The notes under the pieces: generated by a model | Told to the model about the DNA's origin: nothing | Database searches by the model: none | Seen by the model: only the letters and a program-made list of their open reading frames with translations | Assembly (NCBI GenBank): GCA_963789495.1 | Contig: CAWBLP010000014.1 | Span: forward strand, 1-64,000 | DNA length: 64,000 bases | Direction of reading: 5' to 3' | Source: CAWBLP01 sp963789495 | Lineage (GTDB): Bacteria; Pseudomonadota; Alphaproteobacteria; Acetobacterales; Acetobacteraceae | Translations under genes and position numbers: made by a program | In this document: positions 42,499-51,262 of the stretch, piece after piece | Numbering within the stretch: position 1 is the stretch's first letter | Layout of the letters: each line of letters starts with the position of its first letter

Positions 42499-43828
42499 AG
42501 GCGACGCCCAAAGACTACCGCTTCACCGCGGCTGTCTCGGCGGAGATCGTATAATTCCATTCCGGATGGAACGCATGACCCGCGATATTGAGGGTTGCCA
42601 TGTCCGCATCCTCGACCTTCAGGCCCTTCGGATAGATGCGAGTATCGAGTTCGCAGCGGACGGTCAGGCCGGTTTTGGTCGTTGTGGAGGCGATCAATTC
42701 GACGACTGTCTCCCGGCTGGTCAGTGGTTTGCCGCGCCAAGTCTGGGTGATGTGGCAGAACAGGCGATGCTCAATTTTGTTCCACTTTGAGGTCCCTGGT
42801 GGATAGTGACAGACCTGTAGCGTCAGAGCGGCTTCGTCAGCCAACTTCTGAAGCTCGACTTTGAACAGGCGTACACGCGAACCGTTCGAGCCGCCGCCAT
42901 CGGCCGTGATCATCAGTGTCTTCATGTCCGGATATCGTTCGCGGCCCATCAGTTCCAGCCAACGGCGAATCGAGTTAACCGCGAACTGGGCAGTATCATT
43001 GTCGATCCCAACGCTCACGCAACCCGCGTTTGCGGTGATATCGTAAATGCCGTACGGGATGGCTTTCCCAAGCTCCTTGTCAACGAAGTCATGCACGTTG
43101 ACCTTGTCGGCGCAGCCTTGTGGACGATAGTCGCTGCCGGCATTCTTATATGAGCCGACCAGTTCCTTTTTCTTCGTATCGATCGATATCACCGGCTGAC
43201 CGGCCGCCTGCGTGGCGATGACAGCGGCGTTGATGTGTTCGAACTGGGCGTCACGGTCGGGATTATGGCTGCCTTCCAGGGTCTTGCGGTTCACCTGCCG
43301 ACGATATTTCAGCAAGCCCAGCAATTTGGGGATGCTGCTATCCGCGATCTTGTGTCCCATCTCACGCAATGCCGCCGCCAGCTTCGCATGGCTTTTCGAC
43401 ACCCACATCAGCGGCCGCATCGGATCGCCCATCGTCGCGGGTTCAACCAATTGACGTAGGTTTGCCAGAAGAGCCGGGTCTTTCGCGATCAAGGTTGGAC
43501 CACCACCACCGGGCCGTCGAACCACACCAGACAACGAGCCTGGGGCAGCCAGATCTTTCAACCCCCGGCCGATCGTACTGCGGGCGACGCCCGTCGCATG
43601 GGAAACGGCGGTGATCCCACCATGGCCGGCCGTTTTGGCCTCCACCGCCGCAAGCAGGCGGCGAGACCGTTCGTTCAGACCACGCTCAACCGCCGTGTAC
43701 CGTTCGCGAATCACTGATCTGTCTGTCATCCCACGAGTCTGAACGGAACCTGCCCGCGCCGGAATCTCCCTCACAGAAATTCAACGCCACCGGACCTCAC
43801 GCGATTCGGTAGTCTTTGGGCGTCGCCT
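42499..43828 (-). mobile_element. ISAzo13-family insertion sequence, complete
   Basis: The element is 1330 bp. Inward ends both read AGGCGACGCCCAAAGACTAC followed by CG. TA flanks both sides (42497-42498 and 43829-43830) and may be the target duplication. One full transposase gene lies on the minus strand. The right end forms the last base of the citrate synthase stop codon. The left end cuts the IS630 transposase. Confidence 0.85.
42515..43729 (-). CDS. ISAzo13-family transposase
   Basis: From ATG 43729 (MTDRSVIRERYTAVERGLNE) the protein is 404 aa. It shows ISAzo13 hallmarks: GLNERSRRLLAAVEAKTAGHGG, RPGGGGPTLIAKDPALL, MRPLMWVSKSHAKLAAALREMGH, VISIDTKKKELVGSYKNAGSDYRP, ITADGGGSNGSRVRLFKVELQKL and CHYPPGTSKWNKIEHRLFCHI. 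The acidic residues in VISIDTKKKE, ITADGGGSN and KWNKIEHRL form the DDE triad. The length is normal and the frame intact. An in-frame ATG at 43774 adds fifteen residues. Confidence 0.9.
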   Translation of the reverse strand: MTDRSVIRERYTAVERGLNERSRRLLAAVEAKTAGHGGITAVSHATGVARSTIGRGLKDLAAPGSLSGVVRRPGGGGPTLIAKDPALLANLRQLVEPATMGDPMRPLMWVSKSHAKLAAALREMGHKIADSSIPKLLGLLKYRRQVNRKTLEGSHNPDRDAQFEHINAAVIATQAAGQPVISIDTKKKELVGSYKNAGSDYRPQGCADKVNVHDFVDKELGKAIPYGIYDITANAGCVSVGIDNDTAQFAVNSIRRWLELMGRERYPDMKTLMITADGGGSNGSRVRLFKVELQKLADEAALTLQVCHYPPGTSKWNKIEHRLFCHITQTWRGKPLTSRETVVELIASTTTKTGLTVRCELDTRIYPKGLKVEDADMATLNIAGHAFHPEWNYTISAETAAVKR

Positions 43829-45135
43829 TAGCGGCGCTTGCCGACCGCCACGTAGTCCCGCTGCGGCTCACCGGTATAGACCTGCCGCGGCCGGCTGATC
43901 CGCTGCTGCGGATCCTCCATCATTTCCTTCCACTGGCTGACCCAGCCGACGGTGCGGGACACCGCGAACAAGGCGGTGAACATGCTGGTGGGGAAGCCCA
44001 TCGCCTTCAGGATAATGCCGGAATAGAAGTCCACATTCGGGTACAGCTTGCGCTCGACGAAGTACTTGTCGTTCAGCGCGATCTTCTCCAGCTCCATGGC
44101 CAGGTCGAGCAGCGGGTCGCCCTTGATGCCAAGTTCCTCCAGCACATCGTGGCAAGCCTTCTGGATGATCTTCGCGCGCGGATCGTAGTTCTTGTACACG
44201 CGATGGCCGAAGCCCATCAGTTTGGCGTGGTTGTTGCGGTCCTTCACATCCTCCAGGAATTCCGGGATGTTCTTCACGTGGCCGATATCGGCCAGCATCT
44301 TCAGCACCGCTTCGTTGGCGCCGCCATGCGACGGACCCCACAGGCTGGCGATGCCGGCGGCGATGCAGGCGAACGGGTTGGCTCCGGTCGAACCGGCCAT
44401 GCGCACCGTGCTGGTGGATGCATTCTGCTCATGGTCCGCGTGCAGGATCATGATCAGGTCCATCGCCTTGGCGAGCACCGGATTGACCTTGTAGTCCTCC
44501 GCCGGAACGGCGTGGAACATGTAAAGGAAGTTCTCCGCGTAGCTCAGGTCGTTACGCGGATACATGAAGGGCTGGCCCACCGTGTATTTGTAGGCCCAGG
44601 CAGCGATCGTCGGCACCTTCGCGACCAGCCGGAAGGCGCTGATCCGCCGGCTCTCCACGTCGTGGATGTCCAGGCTGTCGTGGTAGAACGCCGACAGGGC
44701 GCCGACCACGCCACACATCACCGCCATCGGATGCGCGTCGCGGCGGAAGCCATTGTAGAAGCTGCGGATCTGTTCGTGCAGCATGGTGTGGCGCATGACG
44801 CCGAGCTCGAAGTCCTTGAGCTGGTCTGCGTTGGGAAGTTCGCCGTTCAGCAGCAGGTAGGACACTTCGAGGAAGCTCGACTTCTCTGCGAGCTGCTCGA
44901 TGGGGTAGCCGCGATACAGCAGTACACCTTCGTCACCATCGATATAGGTGATCTTGCTGTCGCACGACGCCGTCGCGCCGTAGCCAGGATCGAAGGTGAA
45001 CACGCCAAGGTCGTTGTAGATTCGTCGGATGTCGAACACATCGGGACCGACCGTGCCCGAGATCAGCGGAAGGCTGGTCGACTTATTGGAACCGTCGAGG
45101 GTGACGGTGACGGACTGCTTGGCAGTGGCGCTCAT
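43828..45135 (-). CDS. gltA: Citrate synthase
   Basis: The 435-aa type II (hexameric) enzyme makes citrate from acetyl-CoA and oxaloacetate, the entry step of the TCA cycle. It shows FTFDPGYGATASCDSKITYI, GVLLYRGYPIEQLAEKSSFL, ILHADHEQNASTSTVRMAGS (first catalytic His), SLWGPSHGGANEAVLKML (second His) and LMGFGHRVYKNYDPRAKII with Arg/Asp ligands. It ends PQRDYVAVGKRR. The stop codon TAA at 43828-43830 is partly built from the terminal repeat of the adjacent insertion sequence; before insertion it would have been TAG. The protein is therefore unaffected, but the native terminator has been displaced. Confidence 0.96.
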   Translation of the reverse strand: MSATAKQSVTVTLDGSNKSTSLPLISGTVGPDVFDIRRIYNDLGVFTFDPGYGATASCDSKITYIDGDEGVLLYRGYPIEQLAEKSSFLEVSYLLLNGELPNADQLKDFELGVMRHTMLHEQIRSFYNGFRRDAHPMAVMCGVVGALSAFYHDSLDIHDVESRRISAFRLVAKVPTIAAWAYKYTVGQPFMYPRNDLSYAENFLYMFHAVPAEDYKVNPVLAKAMDLIMILHADHEQNASTSTVRMAGSTGANPFACIAAGIASLWGPSHGGANEAVLKMLADIGHVKNIPEFLEDVKDRNNHAKLMGFGHRVYKNYDPRAKIIQKACHDVLEELGIKGDPLLDLAMELEKIALNDKYFVERKLYPNVDFYSGIILKAMGFPTSMFTALFAVSRTVGWVSQWKEMMEDPQQRISRPRQVYTGEPQRDYVAVGKRR

Positions 45136-45287
45136 GCGCAGGTCCTCGTTATCGTGGCGGTCGTGTGCCGCCGTTGGCTGATCTCAGCATGCCGCACGGC
45201 GGACCCGCGGGCAGCGTGTGGCAGGATTATGGTCGCCTCGGGGCGGAACGCAACCTTCGCGCCCGCAGCAATGGGGTGACCGATCGT

Positions 45288-46331
45288 TCACCCGGACAGA
45301 CGCGCCATGGTGGTGGGGTAGGCGAACAGTCCGGGCGCGCCGCCGGTGTGGATCCAGACCACCGGAGCGCCGTCTGCGAAACGTCCCTGCCTGGCCAGGC
45401 CGATCAATCCCGCCATGCCTTTGCCTGCATAGACCGGATCGAGGGCCAATGCCTCACACCGTGCGGTGAGCCGGATCGCCGCCTCGGTGTCCGCGTCGGC
45501 CACGCCGTAGGCGCCGGCGCTCCAGTTTGGCGCGACCTCGACCCGCGCGTCGTCCCAGCGGTCGGCGACGCCCAGCAGGGCGGCTGCTTCGCGACCCACG
45601 CGGCAGACATCCGCGCGCACGCGATCCGGCTGGGCGTCGACGTCCACACCGATGACGCGGGCTGGATGGTCCAGCGCCAGCAATCCCGCCAGCAGCCCGG
45701 CCTGGGTTCCGCCGCTGCCACTGGCATGGACGATCCAGGCCACGTCGGGACGGTCGCGCAGGATCTCTTCGGCCGCCACGACATAGCCCATGGCGCCCAG
45801 CGCATCCGATGCGCCATAGGGCACCAGATACGGACGCCGTCCGGCTTCACGCAGCGACCCGGCGATCGCGTGCAGGCGGCGGTTGCGGTCCTCATCCCAC
45901 GGAATGTCGTGGATGGTCGCGCCATACAGCCGATCGAGCAGGATATTACCGGTCTGCTCATAGCCTGACTCGACTGTCGCCAGTCGCCCGCGCATGATGC
46001 CGAGATGGCATTCCAGCCCCAGCCTGGCACAGGCGGCGGCAACCTGGCGGGCGGTGTTGGACTGCACGACGCCGCCGCACACGATGCAGTCGGCCTGCGC
46101 GTCCAAGGCAGCGGCGAGGTCGAATTCCAGCTTGCGCACCTTGTTGCCGCCCAGGCCCAGGCCGGTGCAGTCGTCGCGCTTCACCAGCAGGGTCGGCAGA
46201 CCGAGCTGCGCGGCGAGACGCGGCATTGGTTCCAGCGGCGTGGGCAGATGGGCGAAGCGGAGGCGAGGCAGGCGCCGCATCGGCGCGAGGGGATCGTCGG
46301 CAACGGCATCGTCCGCGACAGCGTCGTTCAT
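45288..46331 (-). CDS. D-cysteine desulfhydrase / ACC deaminase-family PLP enzyme
   Basis: This 347-aa fold-type II PLP enzyme shows RLRFAHLPTPLEPMPRLAAQ, LLVKRDDCTGLGLGGNKVRK LEF (Schiff-base Lys in GGNKVRK), CGGVVQSNTARQVAAACARL, GYVVAAEEIL and HASGSGGTQAGLLAGL. The C-terminal part has DPVYAGKGMAGLIGL and IHTGGAPGLFAY. Family members are D-cysteine desulfhydrase, L-cysteate sulfo-lyase and ACC deaminase; the QSN motif alone does not decide. The chosen start is ATG 46331. The spacer to gltA (45136-45287) has no visible gene. Confidence 0.85.
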   Translation of the reverse strand: MNDAVADDAVADDPLAPMRRLPRLRFAHLPTPLEPMPRLAAQLGLPTLLVKRDDCTGLGLGGNKVRKLEFDLAAALDAQADCIVCGGVVQSNTARQVAAACARLGLECHLGIMRGRLATVESGYEQTGNILLDRLYGATIHDIPWDEDRNRRLHAIAGSLREAGRRPYLVPYGASDALGAMGYVVAAEEILRDRPDVAWIVHASGSGGTQAGLLAGLLALDHPARVIGVDVDAQPDRVRADVCRVGREAAALLGVADRWDDARVEVAPNWSAGAYGVADADTEAAIRLTARCEALALDPVYAGKGMAGLIGLARQGRFADGAPVVWIHTGGAPGLFAYPTTMARLSG

Positions 46332-46471
46332 CGGGCGATCTGACGCGACTGCGCGCGCGGCGGCAAGCGGTCGGCGCATAGTCCGCTTGGTTCCGCTGCT
46401 GTCATTTCGGCTTGCCGCCGTCGCATGCGCCCGCTCTGATGCCGTCCAGTCACCAGCACAGGCGTCACCGC

Positions 46472-47803
46472 ATGGCCCCGCGCGTCGATCCGGTCACTGC
46501 CGACCCCACGCTGCCGCCGCGCACCAGCGTGGTGGTGATCGGGGGCGGCATCATCGGCACCTGCACCGCGTTCTTTCTCGCCCGCAAAGGCATCCCGGTG
46601 GTGCTGTGCGAAAAAGGCGAAATCGCCGGCGAGCAGTCCAGCCGCAACTGGGGCTGGTGTCGCAAGATGGGGCGCGATCCGCTCGAGATTCCGTTGTCCA
46701 TCGAGGCGCTGCGGCTTTGGCCGGAGATGAACGCCCTGGTGGAGGCGGAAACCGGGTTCCGCGCCTGCGGCATCGTCTATCTGTGCAAGACCCGCGCGGA
46801 GATGGAGAAGCGCCAGGCGTGGCTGGAGCAGGCTGGACGGCCGTATCAGCTCGACAGCCGCATGCTGACCAGGACGGAAGCGGCAGAGCTGCTGCCAGGC
46901 CTCACCGGGGACTGGCTGGGGGCCTTGTACACGCCGAGTGACGGACGGGCCGAAGCCCAGAAGGCGGCGCCGGCGATCGCCAATGCGGCGCGGCGTGCCG
47001 GCGCCTCGGTGCTGACGCGCTGTGCGGTGCGCGGGGTGGAGACCGCCGGCAGGCGGGTCACCGGCGTGGTGACCGAGCGCGGACGCATCGCCTGCGAGTT
47101 GGTGGTGCTGGCGGGCGGCGTCTGGTCGCGGCTGCTCGCCGGCACGCTCGATCTGCGCCTGCCGCAGTTGAAGGTGATGTCGTCGGTGATGCGCACCGAG
47201 CCGATGCAGGGCGGGCCGGAAACCTCCTGCAGCGGGTTCGGCTTCGGCGTGCGCAAGCGGCTGGATGGCGGCTACAACGTCGCGAGCTGGAGCGGCAACC
47301 TGCACGACATCGTGCCGGACACGCTGCGCTTCTTGCCGGATTTCCTGCCGGCGTTGCGGATGGAATGGGACGGGTTGCGGCTGCGCCTGGGCGGCAGTTT
47401 CTTTGAGGAACTGCGGCGTCCGCGCCGCTGGTCGATGGACGCGGAAAGCCCGTTCGAGCGCGTGCGCACGCTGGATCCGCCGCCCTATGAGCCGATCCTG
47501 CGCCAGGCGCGCACAGCGGTGGCCGCAGCGTTCCCGGCGTTCCGCGACATGCGGGTGGCGGAAAGCTGGGGCGGCGTGATCGACGTGACCCCGGACGCCA
47601 TTCCGGTGATCTCCGCGGTGGACACGGTCCCCGGGTTCTTCATCGCCACCGGGTTCACCGGACACGGATTCGGCATCGGCCCGGGTGCCGGGCGGCTGAT
47701 GGCCGATCTGGTGAGCGGTGAGACGCCGGTGGTCGATCCGGCGCCCTTCCGTTTCAGCCGCTTCACCGATGGCTCCCGCCCGCGGCCCTCGCCGCTGGCC
47801 TGA
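46472..47803 (+). CDS. FAD-dependent oxidoreductase (DAO family)
   Basis: The 443-aa glycine/D-amino-acid oxidase-type enzyme has the dinucleotide motif SVVVIGGGIIGTCTAFFLAR (residues ~19-38), EKGEIAGEQSSRNWGWCRKM, LVVLAGGVWSRLL and the C-terminal FAD contact GFFIATGFTGHGFGIGPGAG. The SSRNWGWCRKMGRDP block is typical of a subgroup acting on amines or amino acids of catabolic pathways. The substrate is unknown. The start ATG 46472 gives a 15-20-residue leader before the FAD motif; the frame is open to 46412. Divergent from the PLP enzyme gene. Confidence 0.88.
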   Translation: MAPRVDPVTADPTLPPRTSVVVIGGGIIGTCTAFFLARKGIPVVLCEKGEIAGEQSSRNWGWCRKMGRDPLEIPLSIEALRLWPEMNALVEAETGFRACGIVYLCKTRAEMEKRQAWLEQAGRPYQLDSRMLTRTEAAELLPGLTGDWLGALYTPSDGRAEAQKAAPAIANAARRAGASVLTRCAVRGVETAGRRVTGVVTERGRIACELVVLAGGVWSRLLAGTLDLRLPQLKVMSSVMRTEPMQGGPETSCSGFGFGVRKRLDGGYNVASWSGNLHDIVPDTLRFLPDFLPALRMEWDGLRLRLGGSFFEELRRPRRWSMDAESPFERVRTLDPPPYEPILRQARTAVAAAFPAFRDMRVAESWGGVIDVTPDAIPVISAVDTVPGFFIATGFTGHGFGIGPGAGRLMADLVSGETPVVDPAPFRFSRFTDGSRPRPSPLA

Positions 47804-48000
47804 CCCGCATCGCTGGCCTGCTCGGCCCGACACGCCCCGCCACTATGACCGTCCGGGCGGAAGGCGGGCGTTCTGCCTGCATCCGTGTGCAAAATCGCCA
47901 CGTGGCGGTGAGAAAGGTTCAATCAATTTGGCGCAGACTGGTTTCCTGGCCCGGCCCCACCGCCGGTGCGTTGCCGACACTGGTCGTCCGGCAGGAGGCC

Positions 48001-48774
48001 TCAATGGCCGAGATAGTCCATCCGTCCACCATCCACCGCCAGCATCTGGGCGGTGATCCAACCCGACTCCGGCGCAGCGAAGAACGCGACGGCATTGGCG
48101 ATATCATCCGGCTGGCCGATGCGGCCCATCATGGCGCGTGCGCCGATGCGGTCGGCGGTCGCGCTCCAGTCATCGCCGCCGCGATTGCGCCGCGCCATCT
48201 CGGTTTCGATGAAACCGGGTGCGACGGCATTCACCGTGATGCCGAACGGACCGAGTTCCATGGCGAAGCGCTTGGTCAGGATGGCAACTTCGGCCTTCGT
48301 TGCGGCGTAGAATGCATTGCCCGGAAGCGCCGTGCCGAGTGCTGCGATCGAGGTCACATTGACGATACGGCCATAACCTTGCTCACGCATGCCGGCGACC
48401 ACGGCGCGGGTCGCATGGATCACGCCGTCGACATTCACCTGGCGCATCCGTGCCAGGCGTTCACGATCGTAGGTTTCCAATGTCGCGGGGTACGACACGC
48501 CGGCATTGTTCACCAGGATTGTCGCCGGCCCGAAGCGGTTGGCCAGGGCATCGACCATGGACTCCACATCCGCGTCATCGGACACATCCGCCCCGACCGC
48601 GAAGGCGCGGCCGCCGAAGGCTTCGATGTCCCGCACCAATGCCTCGGCCACTTCTCTCTGTGTCACGTAGTTCACGCAAACCGCGGCACCCGCCTGCGCC
48701 AGTCGCCGCGCGATCGCCGCGCCAATGCCACGCCCCGCCCCGGTCACCAGCGCGACCTGTTCATCCCACCCCAT
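48001..48774 (-). CDS. SDR-family oxidoreductase (FabG-like)
   Basis: The 257-aa classical SDR has VALVTGAGRGIGAAIARRLA (NAD(P) motif), ILVNNAGVSYP, IVNVTSIAALGTALPGNAFY AATKAE with catalytic Ser and YxxxK, and VNAVAPGFIETEM. It ends SGWITAQMLAVDGGRMDYLG, the usual C-terminus. It may reduce 3-oxoacyl or other keto compounds. ATG 48774 has GGGAGACTAGG directly upstream; a GTG at 48795 is the alternative start. The 47804-48000 spacer has no gene. Confidence 0.88.
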   Translation of the reverse strand: MGWDEQVALVTGAGRGIGAAIARRLAQAGAAVCVNYVTQREVAEALVRDIEAFGGRAFAVGADVSDDADVESMVDALANRFGPATILVNNAGVSYPATLETYDRERLARMRQVNVDGVIHATRAVVAGMREQGYGRIVNVTSIAALGTALPGNAFYAATKAEVAILTKRFAMELGPFGITVNAVAPGFIETEMARRNRGGDDWSATADRIGARAMMGRIGQPDDIANAVAFFAAPESGWITAQMLAVDGGRMDYLGH

Positions 48775-48927
48775 CCTAGTCTCCCGATCCGTCACTGGGC
48801 TGCGGGGCTCCGACTTACCGGTCCTGTGACTTGAACCACACAGCCGCCCCCGCGTTCTGGGATTAAGGCATTTTTACGGCGGCGGTCGCATTTTTTAGTT
48901 GCACTGACTCTGCAACGGAGGACAAAC

Positions 48928-49086
48928 ATGCAGCACGCGCTTTCCTCACGGACTCATCAGACAGGCATCGGAACCCTGCTCGGATCCCTGGGTGCCGCAC
49001 TCCTCGCGCATGCGCAAGGTCGGAGCGTCGAAACAACCCCCTGCTGCGCTGCAGCAAGACCCTGCTGCGTTGCAGCAAGACAATGA
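48928..49086 (+). CDS. Small 52-aa protein, unknown function, coupled to the next gene
   Basis: ATG 48928 follows a good ribosome site (CGGAGGACAAAC). The product has a hydrophobic middle (GIGTLLGSLGAALLAHA) and ends with two near-identical units TPCCAAAR and PCCVAAR, encoded by a perfect-phase 21-bp tandem duplication at 49040-49081. The stop overlaps the next gene's start as ATGA. Strong RBS and coupling support a real gene, but no family is recognised and the size is small. The paired cysteines could bind metal or form disulfides (speculation). Confidence 0.45.
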   Translation: MQHALSSRTHQTGIGTLLGSLGAALLAHAQGRSVETTPCCAAARPCCVAARQ

Positions 49087-49316
49087 CACAGCAACCCACT
49101 GATCGATTGGAACCCGCGATGTCGCAGGTCGGCCCCCTTAGCATCGAAGAGCACGTGCACGGCGACACTGTCTGGGTGGCGATCCGCGCACGCGGCGCCG
49201 AATGGTCCTGGTTCACCCCCGCCGAAGCCGCTGCGCTTGGCCGGGAACTGGCCGGGAAATACGGCCACCACGGCGATGAACACCAGGCCGCCCATATGGG
49301 GGTCGCCGCCGAGTAG
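49083..49316 (+). CDS. Small conserved-looking hypothetical protein
   Basis: This 77-aa protein shows MSQVGPLSIEEHVHGDTVWV, RARGAEWSWFTPAEAAALGR ELAGKYG and a His-rich end (HHGDEHQAAHMG). The beta-strand plus helix pattern suggests a small soluble fold. I do not recognise the family. Its start overlaps the stop of the upstream 52-aa gene. It precedes the acyl-CoA ligase gene by ~170 bp. A start at the second Met (49119) is also possible. Confidence 0.55.
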   Translation: MTQQPTDRLEPAMSQVGPLSIEEHVHGDTVWVAIRARGAEWSWFTPAEAAALGRELAGKYGHHGDEHQAAHMGVAAE

Positions 49317-49488
49317 CACGCCGCGGTCAGCCCTGGGAAATCCCCTGGGGAATCGCCGGACCAGCCTCCGGTAGCCAGTCCGCGGTCGCACCAGGCCGCC
49401 GCGCTGATGGCTCGCCCCTCCCTGGCATCTTCCCGTATCATCCCGCTGCACGACGCAGGTGACACGTCGCAATGGGGAGGAAACCACG

Positions 49489-51141
49489 ATGCTCGGGTTG
49501 ATCCAGCCGCACGCTTTGATGGTGTCGGGCATCCTCCGGCACGCTGCGCGCTATCACGCCGACGGGGAAATCATATCGCGCACCCACGAGGGTGACATCC
49601 ACCGCAGCGGCTGGGCAGAGCTCGAGCGCCGCGCCCGCCGCCTGGTGCGTGCCCTGCAGCGTCTGGGGCTCGGTGAGCAGGATCGGGTCGGCACACTGGC
49701 CTGGAACAGCCACCGCCATCTCGAGGTGTATTACGCGGCACCCGGCATGCAGGCGATCTGCCACACCATCAACCCGCGGCTGCATCCCGACGATATCGCC
49801 TACATCATCAATCACGCCGGCGACACCGTGCTGTTCGCCGATGTCAGCTTCGCGCCCCTGATCACCGCACTCGCTCCGCGGATCAAGGACACCGTTCGCG
49901 CGGTGGTGATGATGACGGATGCCGCCGGCATGCCGGAGGTCACACTCGCACCCGGCATGGCGCTGCATTGCTATGAAACGCTGATGGACTCGGTGGACGA
50001 GGACTACGTCTGGCCCAGCTTCGACGAGAACACCGCCAGCGCGCTGTGCTACACCTCCGGCACGACCGGCCGCCCGAAAGGCGTGCTGTACAGCCATCGC
50101 TCCACCGTGCTGCATGCCTGCGCCATCGCCCTGCCGGACGTGCTGTGCCTGCGCGCCGTGGACCGCATCCTGCCGGTCGTGCCGATGTTCCATGTCAACG
50201 CCTGGGGCATTCCCTACGCCACCGCGTTGACCGGCGCCGGCCTGGTGCTGCCGGGCCGCCACCTGGATGGGGCCAGCCTCGCCACGCTGCTGAACCAGGA
50301 GCGGGTCACGATGACCTGCGGCGTGCCCACCGTCTGGCTGGGCCTGCTGCAGCACCTGCGCGCCAGCGGTGAGCGCCTGACGACGACGACACGCATCATG
50401 ACCGGCGGGTCCGCCGCGCCGCCACTGTTGATCGAGGCGTTCCGCGACGAGTACGGGGTTGGCGTCGAGCATGGCTGGGGGATGACCGAACTCAGTCCGG
50501 TCGGCACCTACAACGCGCCGAAACCCGCCCAGCTCGGGTTGGACCAGGCGGCCGCGGTGCGACAGATGCTGAAGCAGGGGCGCGTCCTGCCCGGAGTCGA
50601 CATGAAGATCGTCGATGGCGAGGGTAAGGAGCTGCCTTGGGATGGTGTTAGCTTTGGTGATCTGCTGGTGCGCGGCCCCTGGGTCTGCAGCGCCTATTAC
50701 GGCGACGCGCCCGGCAGCGCGCTCGACCCGGATGGCTGGTTCGCCACCGGCGACGTCGCGACCATCGATCCGGATGGGTACATGGAGATCACCGACCGAT
50801 CGAAGGATGTCATCAAGTCCGGCGGAGAATGGATCAGCTCCATCACGCTGGAGAACATCGCGGTGTCGCATCCCGACGTCGCGGAGGCGGCGGTGATCGC
50901 GGCACGCCATCCGAAATGGGATGAGCGGCCGCTGCTGCTGGTGGTGCCGCGGACCGATCGCACAATCGACCCCGACAGCGTCCTCGGCATCTATGAAGGC
51001 CGGGTTGCGAAATGGTGGATCCCCGACGCCGTCCTGGTCCTGCCGGAACTGCCGCACACCGCGACCGGGAAGTTGCAGAAAACCGCGCTGCGCATGCGCT
51101 ATATTGACTATCTTAATCAGGGACTGTCTGAAGCAGGGTGA
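49489..51141 (+). CDS. Acyl-CoA ligase (fatty-acid or methylmercaptopropionate-CoA ligase type)
   Basis: The 550-aa adenylate-forming enzyme has the AMP motif ALCYTSGTTGRPKGVLYSHR, then PMFHVNAWGIPYA, the acceptor motif HGWGMTELSPVGT, GWFATGDVATIDPDGYMEIT DRSKDVIKSGGEWIS and HTATGKLQKTALR, which holds the catalytic Lys. It forms acyl-AMP, then acyl-CoA. The overall pattern matches medium/long-chain ligases and DmdB-type enzymes; the chain length is not predictable. ATG 49489 has GGGGAGG nine bases upstream. Confidence 0.9.
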   Translation: MLGLIQPHALMVSGILRHAARYHADGEIISRTHEGDIHRSGWAELERRARRLVRALQRLGLGEQDRVGTLAWNSHRHLEVYYAAPGMQAICHTINPRLHPDDIAYIINHAGDTVLFADVSFAPLITALAPRIKDTVRAVVMMTDAAGMPEVTLAPGMALHCYETLMDSVDEDYVWPSFDENTASALCYTSGTTGRPKGVLYSHRSTVLHACAIALPDVLCLRAVDRILPVVPMFHVNAWGIPYATALTGAGLVLPGRHLDGASLATLLNQERVTMTCGVPTVWLGLLQHLRASGERLTTTTRIMTGGSAAPPLLIEAFRDEYGVGVEHGWGMTELSPVGTYNAPKPAQLGLDQAAAVRQMLKQGRVLPGVDMKIVDGEGKELPWDGVSFGDLLVRGPWVCSAYYGDAPGSALDPDGWFATGDVATIDPDGYMEITDRSKDVIKSGGEWISSITLENIAVSHPDVAEAAVIAARHPKWDERPLLLVVPRTDRTIDPDSVLGIYEGRVAKWWIPDAVLVLPELPHTATGKLQKTALRMRYIDYLNQGLSEAG

Positions 51142-51262
51142 TTGAATTTAGTCAGAACGCGATGACACCGCGAGGTAAGGACCGAGAGGCTTATCGTTAC
51201 CGCGCGGCGGTGCCGGAATATTGCGAATCACTCATCCTGGGGACGGGCGACCAGGCTCCGCG

